Assembly: GCA_030847615.1 (NCBI GenBank)
Contig: JAUMIR010000003.1
Span: 25,735,001-25,799,000 of the forward strand
Length of the DNA: 64,000 nucleotides
DNA from: Gambelia wislizenii
Lineage: Eukaryota; Chordata; Lepidosauria; Squamata; Crotaphytidae
Direction: 5' to 3'
The notes under the pieces are model-generated. The model had not been told where the DNA came from and ran no database searches. It saw only the letters and a program-made list of their open reading frames with translations. Shown one piece after another: positions 23,101 through 33,147 of this stretch. The first letter of the stretch is position 1; each line of letters begins with the position of its first letter. Made by a program: the position numbers and the translations under genes.

Positions 23101-26100
23101 TGGTTTTAATAATTTGTAAGCTTCCGTGGGTCCCATTATTGGGGGGAAAGACATATAAAGAAAATAATAATAATTGTGGTACATTTCACACCAGCCTTTT
23201 AAAGCAAAGACACTTGAGTACCACTTTTCAGAACTTCCTAGTAGTGAGGGGTTTGGGGTTCCCTGTTTATAACACCTCACCTCCCAAACCTTGGGTTTTA
23301 TTTTTATTTTTAATGTTTTACTATAAGCCCCAGAATCCCTCAGCTGGCACTGGTGGCTTAACATTTCAAGGTACAAAATTGAATCCCTTTTTGAAGGAAA
23401 AGGGTACAATTCTGTTTATTTAAAATACTTCCAAGTTGTTCTTTTGTACAAAGAGATTCCAAGGTGGGGTACACAAAGTATAAATAAAGTTATCACAACG
23501 GATTCGATACAATAGAACAACTTTCTCACAAACAAACTGAGAGATAATGAAACTACAAAACATATTGAAGCAAACATAATCATTAAGATGCCCTGGCAAA
23601 ACGAAAATATATCAAAATGACCCCCCCCCCAAAGATTACAATGCTGCAGCTGAATCTTCTTGGGGAGGGTATTCCACTGTCTGGGTACTACTACAGAAAA
23701 TATTCCTTCCCTTTATATGAATGCCCCACAATTCAAGTGTGTGTGTGTGCGTCTTCCATGTGTGTGCATGCATGCCTTCAAGTTGCCTGTAGACTTATGG
23801 CAACCCCATGGATTTCATAGGATTTCTTAGGAAAGGAATACTCAGTTCCTTCCTCTGAAATACAGCCTATAGCACCTGGTGTTCATTGGTAGTTTCATAT
23901 CCAAGTACTAAGCAGGGCTGACCCTGCTTAGCTTTCAAGATCAGATAGGATCTGGTGCCTTTAGGATATTTAGGCCTGTATTTTCCCTACTAATATATTT
24001 CACGGATTAGGTGAGTCCAGATTCAGGGCTGTGGATCAGTAGGAAATAGCTAACAAATTCAGCATCCCTGTCAGTGAGGCAGGCCCACTGTAAAATGAAA
24101 TACAAAAATCTAAATGGATGCCATCTGAGATGCATATAGTCTTAATTCCTTCATCATGGTGGTTTTCTGAAGCCCTTTTATACTACACAATGATAGTGCC
24201 ATGGTTTCTCTTTTACTGCCATGGCTCCATGCTATGGAGTTCTGGGATTTGTAGTTTAGGGAGGAATATTTAGAATTCTCTGCCAGAGAACTCAAATGCC
24301 TTACCAGACTACAAACCCCAAGATTCCATAGGATGAAGACTTGGCAATTAAAGTGGAATCATAGCGCTACAGCTGTGTAGTATGAAAGGCACACACACAC
24401 ACTGCTGCAGTTAAACCACTATAGAGAGCTACTGCTGAGAGCTGTTCATTTTCTTACCTGCAATTGACTGATGTTTTCTGGTATTTCTGTAAGCTTGGTT
24501 CCTTCATCTTGCCCCATATACAGTTTCTCTAGTGATTCAAGATGAAAGATTTCCTCTGGAAACCAGGCGAATCTGTTGCTGGTCAGGCCGAGGCATTTTA
24601 GCCGAGAAAGTCTGTATACGTCTGGGGGTACCTTGAATTATCATCATCATCATTATTATTATTATTATTCAAAATCAAAATTCTGAAAAAAATGGATATA
24701 GGAATAGGATTGCTAGATGAAAACTATTTCAGACCCTGAGATTTTGGAGCCAAAACCTGAGGACAGCTTTTGAGATGTCACAGCGGGTGTGTCCTGGTGA
24801 TGTTACAAGCGTGATGTCATGAGGAGCAACCAACCATGAGGTATACAATCATGACACATTAAGCATCAACCACAGCTGCATTCATATTTTGCCATTCAAG
24901 GGGGGGGGGCACACAAATCCAATAAATGAGAAACACATATACGCACACACTTTAGAGCAGAGTTCGCATACTGAGATTCCTCCTCCAGGACTGAGAGCAG
25001 CCAGGACCTGGGATCTTGAAGGCCTATATAGGAGTCTAACTGCAACATTCTGCTAAAGACTGGATAAGGAAATATTTACAATTGTCTGCCAATAACAAAG
25101 CACAGAATGTTGTATCAGATAGGCCTTTCATCTGCTCCAACCTGGATCTTCCTGTGTTCTTACAGGAACTTCATGGGGACTCCAGTCAGGTACAGAGATC
25201 ATACCCTGGACCTCAGAGTACAGTAGGACACCCGGGGATTCGTTCCTGGGATTGGTTCCGGGGGGGGGCATGGGGATTGGTTCCGGGGGGGGGCCCATTG
25301 ATACCGAAAACTGTGGATAACAGTGAACACCATTGAAAATAATGGGACTTCTGGTTCAAAATGCCATAGAGTTGCCTTGGAGTTGCCTTCCTAGAAAATG
25401 GCTAGAGAGGATGCATTTTCTAGGAAGACTCTATGGTAGGTGTGCTGTTTTGTGTCCTGTGGATAACTGGATCAGTGGATAATGAATTAGCGGATACGGG
25501 GGCTGCACTGTATCAGAAAATGAAGACAAGCCATATAAGATAGTCCATCACATGAGTTTGTAGAGGTGTTTGCTGGGCTTTTCTGGAAACAGAGTGTTGG
25601 AAAAGACAAACATCTCAGCATAGCTCAAGTTGCACTGGGGCTATGCTGCAATCTGTTCAATATAAATAACAAAATCTCCTACACCACCCGCACTCCCATT
25701 GGATAGCTCTCTTGCTGGTTTCCCTTGCCCAGGAGAATTAAATACCTCCTCGTTCAATTGACACTGGTGCTGGGAGCATTATAATCAAATAAATACAGTT
25801 TAAAACATAAAATGAATTAAAAGTACTAATAAAGACATCAGGTGTAAAGGGGATAAAAAGTGAGACCCACCAGTTAAAACCTCCTTCCAGCACATCCCAG
25901 TTTAACAGCCAAAACCTTGCCTGAGTAAAATGATGTTTGTCTATCAGTAGAGAAAGTAGGACGGTAGCACATTAACTGGGATTGTCTCTATGAAATTGGG
26001 ACATGTGAATGTGCAATCATTTGAACACTCGTATTCACACAAATATGAACAGGCAGCGTAATCTGACTGGCTGGACAAGGATGGGGGCAGGGCTAGCAAA

Positions 26101-29100
26101 CAGGGAAAGTGGCTGAGGCTGCCATGTTAGATTTTTGGCTAAGTGAGGGTCTAGTAAGTCAATCAAACAGCGATCTTATACTTTTCTTTCTTTCTTTTTT
26201 TGGAAATACAAACTATTGCTTGTGTGCACCATGGGAACCTTTTTTTTTTTTTTTTGGCAGCACCAGATTTAAAATCACAAATAAACCACTCATGGCTGCC
26301 ATCTTGGTTAGGTGTCATACGGAGTTTAGGGGGGCTCTTTTGACCGTGAGGACAGGTCGCATCGTTGCGAATGCCTGCTTTTTCGGACATGTTTGTATTC
26401 CCCCCCCCTCATATAGACAAGACTTATGATAGCATGAATTTGATTCTTTCACTCTGGGAGAAGCAGGGCTGAAGCACTGTCGAGGTATTTGAGGATCCTT
26501 CAGGTGAGGGAGGGAATTGATCCCTGATTATTCACAACTTGAGACTGGTGGGTGGGAAGTGGGCAAAGTTCATGGTGGGAAAAGTCCCAAAGGGGTTTAG
26601 CATGCCATTCTTGTCCAGCAAGCATGGTGCCACAATTTTCTTTTTTTTAGTTCAGTGTATTTGAATGCCTGTAGGGGTGACTCCATTTCAGAAGCCTTGC
26701 AAGCCTTCGGACATTTGAAAATGTGGACATTCAAATGGTGGGATGGAGGTTAGCAAGGGGGCTCATGAAAGTCTTGTCTACACGGAGGGGAAAAAAACAG
26801 ATTGCCCCGCAGTATTAGCAATTCACAACAGCTATGACCTGTCCTAATGATTTTATGTCTGTAGCCAAGATGGCGGTGTGAGTGGATTACTCACATTTTT
26901 AAATCTGCTGCTGCTGAACTTTTTTTAAAAAAAAAAAAAAACCCTATTTTTATGGTGCGCACAAGCAATATTTTACCTTTCCAAAAAAAGAGAGAGAAAA
27001 TTAACACAAATTCCCCATTTTATCGCCTTAGCGATCACTTGCTAAGGTGAAAATCCAACATGGCAGCAGCAGTCACTTGCCCTGTAACCCAGCCCCATCC
27101 CCTGCACTCATCTGGCCAATCAGGTTTGCACTTCCTCTCATTTGGGCAAGCAAGTCAGATTGATTTGCTTGTCCAAATTAGTGGAAATGCGCACCCTTGT
27201 GTTGTTGTTTTTTAAGACAGAAAAAGCTGTGAAGGCTTTTCTGGCAAGGTTTTTGCTGGTTTTGGCCCCACTCCTTCATAATACGGTGAAATCAGGAAGA
27301 TTGCCATTAATACAAGTAGGATTCTCCTCACATTCTGTGAGGAGTTTTTTCGCCATTTGGACAACCCTGAAATTTGTGGATATGTTTGCTGACTGGAGCC
27401 TGGGCTGTTGCAGTGCTTGGAGGGGGAAAGAGGGCTGAAAGGAGACCAGATAGTGCCCCCCAACCTTCTAATCACCCCCCCCATTTCACCTATTCCTCCA
27501 CAGCCAATGCCACAGTGTCACTTTTTTTCTTTTCCCCCACCCCACCACATCATCTTCCAACAACCGGCACCTATTCTGCCCTTCAACCCCACCCCACCCC
27601 ATCTTGATTCAGGGTATAGGGGACACATTTTTAAAAGCTGTTTTTTTCCTAGAAACTGTGGAGTCAAAAGTTGTTTGTTTGTTTTTTTAAAAATGGCTTT
27701 AAAGCTCTCAGGCATGGAAAAGAAGTGCTTTCACCTCAAAACAGGAGAAACATTGTGTGTTCAAGCACTACTGGGATCGTGGTAAAGAGTAATTATTTTG
27801 CAGGTGTGGGTTCAGCCGTAGTTAAGCCGTAGTGTAAGACTAAGACTGGGAGGAACTGGTTTCTAGCTCCCACTCAGGTACAGGACTCTCTGGGTGACCT
27901 TGTGTGAGCCAACAACTCTCAGTCAAACCTATCTAACAGGGTAGTTATGATGATAAAATGGAGGAAGGAACCCAGAATGCTGCTTTGAGCCCTTTAGAGG
28001 TAAGGTGGAATATACACGTAGTAAACAAAGAAACAAATGTGTGTCTATTCTAATCTCGTACATAGCAAGAAGATAGAATTCAAAGACATAGCTGTGTTAG
28101 GAGATTAACAGACGCCCTAAATGTAGCAGCACAGGGATGCCAGGAGATTGCAAAAGGGCTTCCCTTTCAGATGACATCGTTAACAGGTCGTCATGCTCCC
28201 TTGCCCATTCTGTTCCCCCGTCACTCCTTTTTATTCGTGGGTTAAGCTGTGCATTGATCCACCGTTCCATTTCTGTATTGGAATGACGGGTGAGTGAAAA
28301 GGTGCCCAGTTATGCTGGCACAATGTCAGTGTCACTGGGAGGCTCGTGCTGAACACTTCTGGGTGCAACCGGGACAAGGAGGTAAGTGACACACTTTTTG
28401 CACCCTCTCCAGGTTACTTGTATTTTTTAAAGTGTGTATTTGTGCTTGGTTTTACTTTTTTCCCTTTTCTTTTTCTTTTTGAATTTCCTGCATGATCGTC
28501 CTCCCATGAGAACGGCCAGGATTTCCATTCTAGGAAGTGAATGCAGCTCCGTTCGAACTGTATTCACTCCTGGGCTGACAAGGGGAGTGCTCCTTGACTC
28601 GTCACTCCTGATGACAAATCAGGTAAATGCGACAGTCAGGAGCGCTTGCTATCAGCTTCGGCTGATACGCCAGCTGCGCCCTTTTCTGGAAGTAAGGGAT
28701 CTTGAGACCATTGTGCACATGCTGGTAACCTCACGTCTTGATTTCTGTAATGCACTCTACATGGGGCTACCCTTGTGCTTAGTTCGGAAATTACAGCTGG
28801 TACAAAATATGGCAGCCAGGCTAGTTTCTGGGACATCTAGGAGGGACCACATTACTCCGGTTCTGAGGTCCTTCCACTGGCTGCCTATCAGCTTCCGGGC
28901 CCAGTACAAGGTGTTGGTTATCACCTTTAAAGCCCTAAATGGCTTGGGCCCAAGCTATCTCAGGGACCGCCTTCTCCCTTATAATCCTCCCCGCGCTCTC
29001 CGGTCCTCTGGGAGGAATTTGTTGCAGCCACAAAGACCTCGGCTGGCGACCACCTCCCAGAGGGCTTTCTCAGCTGTTGCCCCCAAATTGTGGAACGGCC

Positions 29101-32100
29101 TGCCGGATGAGATCCGCCTATTGACATCACTAGACAGCTTTAAAAGGCTGTCAAGACAGTTCTCTTCAGGCAGGCTTTTCCAGAATAGCTAACCCCGGCC
29201 TCAGGAACCCCCTCTGGAGGTTGCTTCTGGACCTCCAAACTGATGCTGCTTGCTCAAAAGGGTTTTTAATAAACTGTATTATATATTGATTTTAACTTGT
29301 ATTAATTTAATAATGTTTTAAGGGGGGGGGAAGGAATTTTGAGCTGTTTATACTGTGTATTATTTTATTGTTGTAAGCCGCCCAGATTGCTCGCAGAGGG
29401 GCGGGATATAAATAATAATAATAATAATAATTATTACTATTATTATTATTATTATTATTAAGGGGAGGGGGCTGGCATGCTAAAGGTAGGTTTGAAAAGT
29501 TTTCTATTTGTAGTGTTACAGGGATGGGAGGGGGTGGATTAAAATGTAGTCAGACGGGGACACTATGTTTGTCCCTGTCTGATAATCTTCTTAGTCTGGA
29601 ATATCAGTGAGCATGGGGATCTTGTCCTTTGAGACTAACTTAGAGAGAGAAAATTGTAGCATAAGCTTTCGCAGAACTTGACTCCAGCAACTGTGGAAGT
29701 AACTACAGAGATTTTCACATGGGAGAAATAACCCCCAGGGAGATCAGGAGAGAAACGGGGCTGTTCCGGTAGCAGCACTCCATTTCACACGCCCCCCTCC
29801 TTCTCCCGATCTCCCGTTGTCCTAACCTCCATGCTGCTTCCACTTCCCTCCTGGTATGTTCAGCTATTTTTGACTAATGAAGAACTTTTGTTAGTAAAAA
29901 ATAGCGGGAGGGAAACAGAAGCAGCACGGAGGGAGGACGACGGGAGATTGGGAGAAGGAAGGGGGCGTGTGAAATGGAGCGCTGCTACCGGAACAGCCCC
30001 ATTTCTCTCCCAATCTCCCTGGGGGTTATTTCCCCCCATGTGAAAATCTCCTACGTCTACAAAAGCGTATGCTACAATTTCCTCTCTCTCAGTTAGCGGT
30101 TGTTTAGAGCACGAAAAAAATCCTCAAGGAATGTGGGCAGAATACCTTTTATCCAGATGAGCTCCTGCCAGGATTTGCCATATTGGGAAGGAAGGGGGCT
30201 GAAAACTCCAAGCAGTTGGCGATAACAGCTTTCATTGTTTCTTGCAATCTTTTTTTTTTAAGTATGTAAAATGCGCATAATAGCCTGCCTAAACAACCAA
30301 TTTGAATTGGGGCACATCCAGGAAGTCAAAACATGATTGGTGGGATATGTGCAGGGGTGGGCTTGCCAGTGACAATGCGGCCGGAGCTGCCGTTGTTGTT
30401 TTTCGGGGACACGACTGAGCACTATTTTTGAGTGGCAGAGCAAAAAAAAAACGTTTGTAAGCAGAAGATCACTCTTCTGCATCTGTCATTTAACAGCAAA
30501 CAAAAAAGAGGGGGGAATGGAGGGAGCTTTTCAGAGATAACAAGGCAAGTAATTAACGTGCGGCCACCATCTTTTCTCGTGGGCATTCTCCGTGTGAACT
30601 GAAAACTTGGGTAGCTTTCCACGCCAGCAATCTTGCAAATGATTCATGGAGACAAATGAACATTGCTGTGATAGTGAGGTAATGTGCTATTTTTTCGCAA
30701 TTAATTCTCCCATCTAGCTGAGCCCTTAGTCTCAAAGGTGCAAGATCCCCTTGCATAGCAAGATGATGGAGTTTAAAACATAAAAGAACCCTAAAGACAG
30801 AGAATGCTGTATCCTAGGGGTGCAGCTATAGGGGAGAGGGCAAAATGAGAACATTGCTTTCCCCCAAAATAATTACCCCCTCAGCCAGGAAATTTTACAT
30901 AACCCCCCAAATTTCTAGCATTTCAAAGAGGGACATGGTGACAATTGTTCACACCTAGGACTCTTATATTTGCTGCATTTGAATTCCTTTGGTAATTTTG
31001 CCTGCCCCTTTCTTTGGATGCCTAAACTGTGTTTCTAAATGCTCGGCTAAAGTTTTAAGTTATTGAAATGCTAGAAATGGGAGGGACTGAAGGAAAATCT
31101 CATTTGGGGAATCAAAATTCTTATTTGGGTGGACAATGATCTTATTTTGCCACCGCCTCCCCATAGCTATACCCTGTATTTCCCTGTGTCTCCGAAGACC
31201 ATTTGCCCATCAGCCAATGTTTAACAGTGGGTGGACTTCGTGACCTCCTGCGAGGAAGTGGGCTCTTTAAATGGTACTCTGTAGCACTTTACTAAATTCA
31301 AAGAGTGGTACACTAGTTCTGCTGCATTGAAAGGCCCACTTCTCCCTTTTGCTGAATGGGACCCTGGGCTTCTACCCCCAAATCCTGCCTTGATGGCACC
31401 ATATGAGAACTGAACATAGGTGAAAGAAAACCAATGGGGGGGGGGCTCTAGCAGGACTGGCAAGCAGAATAAGGATTCAAGTCCTCTACCTGTGCCCCCT
31501 TTTGTGTTTTCATTGACACCACCATCATTTTACTTGTCACTATGACAGATTTAAGGCACTAATCTGCTTTCAGGAGGTATCATTTATGGTCCGCCCTGGC
31601 CTCACATCGGGAGGCATGGAGACGCTCTATCCACAATGCTGCAGTCTTATTTGAGAACTCACGCCAAACAAGTCTTGAAGAGAAACGACAACAAAGAAAG
31701 AATCACAACCCAAAAACATCACCCAAGGAGACCTTCTGCTGTGCTTTTTGCAACTGGACTTGTTTATCTCGGATTGGCCTTTTCAGTCATCAGTGCGCTT
31801 ACAGAAAGCACGGGATGAGTCCTTCCTGAATCTTCATTTGAGTAGAAAAGCCAGAGAGAGAGAGAGAGAGAGTTTGCGCCCTAACATTGTCTATATCTAG
31901 TTACTGTGCTTGACCATACCTCATTTATCTGATTGTCATCCAATGACAGCATCTCCAGGTTTTCCATTGCACAGATCTCCCTTGGAAATTCCTCTAGGAG
32001 ATTTTCACTCAGATCTAATATCATTATGTTGGTGAGCTTGGCAAAAGAAGGGTGTACCATCCGCAATGCACAATTTTTCAAGTAAACCACAATGAGCGAC

Positions 32101-33076
32101 CTCCAGCGACGAATCTGGCGTGGGAAGCTTGCCAGGGCATTCCCAGACAATCCAAATTCCTTTATTTCTGTCAGCAACTTCAAACTTCGAGGAAGTTTGT
32201 ACAGAAAGTTATTGGACAAATCCAAAATGGACAGTTTTGAGCACTCACTCAGTGTATCAGGTACAGATGTCAGGTTGTTATGTGCAATAAAGAACTGGGC
32301 CAGACTTTCCAGGGAGCAAATTTCTTCTGGTATGGAGTTCAGTCCATTTTTTTCTAAATCTATTATCTCTAAATTATACAGATGACAAAGTTCTGGGGGG
32401 AATTTTTCAAATTTGTTGCCCTTTAGATAGATCTCTGTAAGCTTTGTCATGTTGACTACTTCTTTGGGAAGGCAAGTTAGATTATTTCTAGACAGGCCAA
32501 GTAGCTTCAGGTGATGGAGATGTTTGCAGATTTCCACTGGAAATTCATCCAGGTTTACATCATATAATCTGAGCTGACAAAGCGCTCTCAGTTTACTGAT
32601 GATATTCAGTGAATCATGAGAAAGTGGATTATTGCTTAAATCCAAGCTCTGGAGACTTTTCAGTTCTCCAAGTTCCCTGCATAAGTATTCAATGTTATTC
32701 TTATTCAGATAAAGGACTTTCACATTCTTAAGCTGACAAATATTTCCAGGGATGCTTTCAATCATATTTCTTTCCAAATGCAATTCTTCCAGGTCTTCCA
32801 GATCAAAAACTTGCCAGGGGATTGTTGTCAGTTTCTTGTTGGCTAAATCAACGAAAAAGATCCGATCTGTGATTTGCACTGGCACAACAATTTCCTCTAT
32901 TGGTTCTTCATATACTATGTCTTCATTTATTTTTTCACCTTCATTTGATACCTCTTCCTCTATCACGGGCACACTGAAACGTTTCAGAGTAACGGCACTA
33001 CCTCTAGGATAGGGAGATTTTGTTCTTTTGATGAAGGAAGTTTTGGAAGTATCAACCATAGTTTATCCAGTTTTGA
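15929..33076 (-). CDS. LRRIQ4: LRRIQ4, leucine-rich repeat and IQ domain-containing protein 4 (complete coding region)
   Basis: The coding exons in transcription order are 33059-31920, 24631-24458, 20636-20498, 18966-18770 and 16108-15929. They sum to 1830 nt, giving 609 residues and a TAA stop, with phases 0, 0, 1 and 0 agreeing at every junction. Residues 1-70 are a charged leader. From about residue 70 to 530 there are about 20 canonical 23-residue LRRs (LxxLxLxxNxLxxLPxxI). An IQ-type segment follows, where AWAVK at the end of exon 4 joins [13 protein letters not shown] in exon 5, a predicted calmodulin-binding site. The last 35 residues are almost only K, G, E, D and A. The human protein is about 560 residues as I recall; the basic tail probably accounts for the extra length. 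The biochemical role is unknown. Neighbours LRRC31 and LRRC34 support orthology. Confidence 0.93.
16190..16480. mobile_element. Hairpin MITE with internal expansion (copy E)
   Basis: TTTCACATTGCACAATTATAG pairs with the complement of CTATAATTATGCAAGGTGAAA. It is about 75 bp longer than the other copies because of extra sequence around 16320-16420. It lies in LRRIQ4 intron 4, 82 bp from the last exon. Confidence 0.72.
16570..17095. repeat. GC-rich minisatellite in LRRIQ4 intron 4
   Basis: Units of roughly 80-110 bp repeat. Each contains GATCTCACCTCTCTTTTCCC, then an AGGATCACTCCC stretch and GGGGTGAAAGGAGGGGAGG. Unit starts are visible near 16591, 16690, 16885, 16966 and 17046. The unit around 16745-16860 is inverted relative to the others. 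Several reading frames are open through it only because of composition. Confidence 0.75.
17112..17151. repeat. (AAT)n microsatellite
   Basis: About 13 perfect trinucleotide units, adjoining a sequence that looks like a retroelement 3' end (ACCCGCTTCTCTCATCAG). Confidence 0.9.
17297..17377 (-). pseudogene. Perfect 81-bp copy of the LRRIQ4 last-exon tail inside the preceding intron
   Basis: These 81 bp match 15923-16003 base for base by eye, in the same orientation. They include the stop codon, a few bases of 3' UTR and the lysine/glycine-rich coding tail. The IQ motif and the splice acceptor are not included, so it is a fragment. It lies between the (AAT)n-associated segment and a reverse-oriented SINE. 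It could be a very recent duplication or gene conversion, or an assembly error; no divergence is visible to date it. Confidence 0.85.
17484..17636 (-). repeat. tRNA-derived squamate SINE, minus strand
   Basis: Read on the minus strand it begins CCCTGGTGGCGCAGTAGGC (box A-like), continues with GATTT/CAAAT-type box B remnants and GACTCAGCCTTCCATAAGC, then GTAAAATGAGGACC. The same backbone is present at 52314-52600 and 20886-21117. Confidence 0.75.
17779..17987 (-). repeat. 5S rRNA-derived SINE, minus strand
   Basis: The right part is close to the complement of the 5S rRNA 5' and middle domain: TTAACCAGGGCTGACCTGGC, then GCTTAGTTTCCAAGATCA corresponds to the region around box A/C of 5S. The left part has CTTCAAGTCACCTGTTGAC, a typical squamate SINE 3' tail. 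This resembles the 5S-derived SINE class described in lizards. It is not a functional 5S gene because it is truncated and fused to the SINE tail. Confidence 0.7.
18770..18966 (-). CDS. LRRIQ4: LRRIQ4 coding exon 4 (197 nt)
   Basis: The acceptor on the minus strand is GTATTTAG and the donor is AAG then GTACAA. The exon completes a glycine codon with exon 3 and ends in phase 0. The peptide contains [23 protein letters not shown] and [17 protein letters not shown], the last being the N-terminal half of the IQ region. Confidence 0.91.
20465..20497. repeat. (TTTA)n microsatellite touching an LRRIQ4 splice donor
   Basis: Eight or so tetranucleotide units. In the LRRIQ4 direction they read GTAAATAAATAAATAA, so the donor GT of exon 3 is part of the repeat tract. 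Confidence 0.9.
20498..20636 (-). CDS. LRRIQ4: LRRIQ4 coding exon 3 (139 nt)
   Basis: It enters in phase 0 after a TTCTTCCAG acceptor and leaves with one extra base before the donor GTAAAT. The peptide contains [21 protein letters not shown] and LPDSICRLQ. The donor is the first unit of a (TAAA)n microsatellite in the gene's direction. Confidence 0.91.
20733..20870. mobile_element. hAT-like hairpin MITE
   Basis: The termini are CAGTGGTTCTTAACCTG and its inverse CAGGTTGAGAACCACTG. The two arms share CCCAGATGTTGTTGGACTAC. The flanking 8-mers GACTAGTC and GACTAGGA are an imperfect target-site duplication. It has no coding capacity. Confidence 0.8.
20886..21117 (-). repeat. tRNA-derived SINE, minus strand, nested
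   Basis: On the minus strand it reads GTAGCACAGTGGTTAAATGC (box A-like), AGTTCAATCCTACAGGGCTC (box B-like), CTCAGTGTTCCATCCTTCC and a 3' end ACCGCTTAGGGAGTGCTTTG. It belongs to the same family as 52314-52600. Confidence 0.75.
21750..22150. mobile_element. Foldback (long palindrome) element, copy 1
   Basis: The core 21831-22105 is an imperfect palindrome: it starts GAAACCCACCTTAAAAGCCA and ends with the inverse TGGCTTTTAAGTGGGTTTC, with arms of about 130 bp. The two strands therefore encode look-alike spurious peptides (both ending IGF). A second copy is at 36060-36460. Confidence 0.75.
23771..23973 (-). repeat. 5S rRNA-derived SINE, second copy, minus strand
   Basis: CCAAGTACTAAGCAGGGCTG followed by ACCCTGCTTAGCTTTCAAGA is near-identical to the complement of 5S rRNA. 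The opposite end carries CTTCAAGTTGCCTGTAGAC. It has the same structure as the copy at 17779-17987 and matches 5S slightly better. Confidence 0.75.
24176..24389. mobile_element. Hairpin MITE (copy F)
   Basis: It runs from TTTTATACTACACAATGATAG to ACAGCTGTGTAGTATGAAA. The interior has CCATGCTATGGAGTTCTGGG and CCAAGATTCCATAGGATG. It lies 69 bp from LRRIQ4 coding exon 2. Confidence 0.76.
24458..24631 (-). CDS. LRRIQ4: LRRIQ4 coding exon 2 (174 nt)
   Basis: The exon is 58 codons, phase 0-0. It reads [19 protein letters not shown] and then [11 protein letters not shown], ending ENISQLQ before the donor GTAAGA. It completes the repeat left open at QINE in exon 1 with correct LRR spacing. The acceptor on the minus strand (AATTCAAG) follows an ATG/ATT microsatellite with no real pyrimidine tract, which is unusual. 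No ATG lies in frame. Confidence 0.88.
24639..24671. repeat. (TCA)n(TTA)n microsatellite beside an LRRIQ4 acceptor
   Basis: A compound trinucleotide tract. On the minus strand it occupies the place of the polypyrimidine tract for coding exon 2. Confidence 0.85.
25219..25512 (-). mobile_element. TIR MITE, TACAGTAGGACCCCCG family
   Basis: It shares CTAGAAAATGGCTAGAG, GGAAGACTCTATGGTAGGTG and GTGGATAATGAATTAGCGGA with the copies at 52146-52696 and 54436-54692, in reverse orientation. The outer ends TACAGTAGGACAC and GCTGCACTGTA are degenerate inverted repeats with TA-type termini. Confidence 0.7.
26855..27390. repeat. Three-copy dispersed repeat, copy 1
   Basis: About 500 bp sharing order and wording with 44990-45510 and 61545-62025: GTGAGTGGATTACTCACATT, then CCATTTTATCGCCTTAGCGA, CCAACATGGCAGCAG, CCAATCAGGTTTGC and a TTTTTGCTGGTTTTGGCC block. 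No coding potential is conserved among copies, so a non-autonomous element is most likely. Confidence 0.65.
27808..28046 (+). repeat. SINE-like element
   Basis: It contains CTCTCTGGGTGACCTTGTGT, CTCAGTCAAACCTATCTAAC and a GAGCCCTTTAGAGGTAAGG 3' part, the wording of a tRNA-derived SINE fused to a LINE-like tail. Ends are approximate. Confidence 0.5.
28480..29460 (+). mobile_element. L2-type LINE fragment (reverse transcriptase C-terminal part and 3' end)
   Basis: The open frame at 28504-29192 reads as the C-terminal region of an L2/CR1-type ORF2: [69 protein letters not shown]. It ends in GGGCGGGATATAAATAATAA and an (AAT)n tail, typical of L2. The catalytic RT core is missing, so it is 5'-truncated. 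It lies in LRRIQ4 intron 1, antisense to the gene. Confidence 0.88.
29605..30107. mobile_element. Very long palindrome (foldback element) in LRRIQ4 intron 1
   Basis: The left arm from about 29627 (GAGACTAACTTAGAGAGAG) pairs with a right arm ending about 30107 (CTCTCTCTCAGTTAGCGG). Paired blocks include AATTGTAGCATAAGCTTT / AAAGCGTATGCTACAATTT and AACGGGGCTGTTCCGGTAGC / GCTACCGGAACAGCCCC. The arms are about 200 bp, with a short loop near 29875-29890. The left arm has about 25 extra bases near 29675-29700. No coding potential. Confidence 0.82.
30108..30740. repeat. Dispersed repeat related to 90-660
   Basis: It shares the ordered blocks AGAATACCTTTTATCCAGATGA, TGATTGGTGGGATATGTGC-like, AAGTAATTAACGTGCGGCCACC, CATTCTCCGTGTGAACT and a final AATGTGCTATTTTTTCGC with 90-660, at moderate identity. 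The segment just right of it (TTAGTCTCAAAGGTGCAAGA) is the inverse of the segment left of the palindrome (TCTTGTCCTTTGAGACTAA), so palindrome plus repeat may be one composite element. Confidence 0.6.
31585..31871 (+). mobile_element. LINE ORF2 C-terminal/3'-end fragment, clade unresolved
   Basis: It is about 90% like the right half of 48375-48990: GGTCCGCCCTGGCCTCACAT, GTCTTGAAGAGAAACGACAA, GTTTATCTCGGATTGGCCTT, and a GAGAGAGAGAG tail. It translates with a Cys/His pattern (CAFCN...[11 protein letters not shown]). It lies just 5' of the LRRIQ4 exon-1 donor, within intron 1. Confidence 0.7.
31920..33076 (-). CDS. LRRIQ4: LRRIQ4 first coding exon (start codon at 33059)
   Basis: Coding runs from ATG at 33059-33057 to GAG just before the donor GTATGG; 31919-31918 are the donor GT. 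On the minus strand a pyrimidine tract ending TTTTTCATAG lies directly upstream, so 33076-33060 is probably 17 nt of 5' UTR after a splice acceptor. An untranslated first exon would then lie further right. The exon encodes 380 residues: an acidic/charged leader, then tandem LRRs such as [27 protein letters not shown] and LEMLSLDDN. The open frame continues past the donor to 31881, but that extension has no LRR pattern. Confidence 0.93.
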
Positions 33077-33147
33077 CTATGAAAAAGGGGAGAAGATGAA
33101 AGAAAGAATGCTGAGAATGGTCTAGCAATTCCTTGACAGGAACAAAA

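Noticed and set aside
28434..29192. 252-codon ORF as a host gene
   Set aside because: The sequence is an L2 LINE reverse transcriptase C-terminus. The first 20 or so residues before 28500 are unrelated low-complexity sequence.
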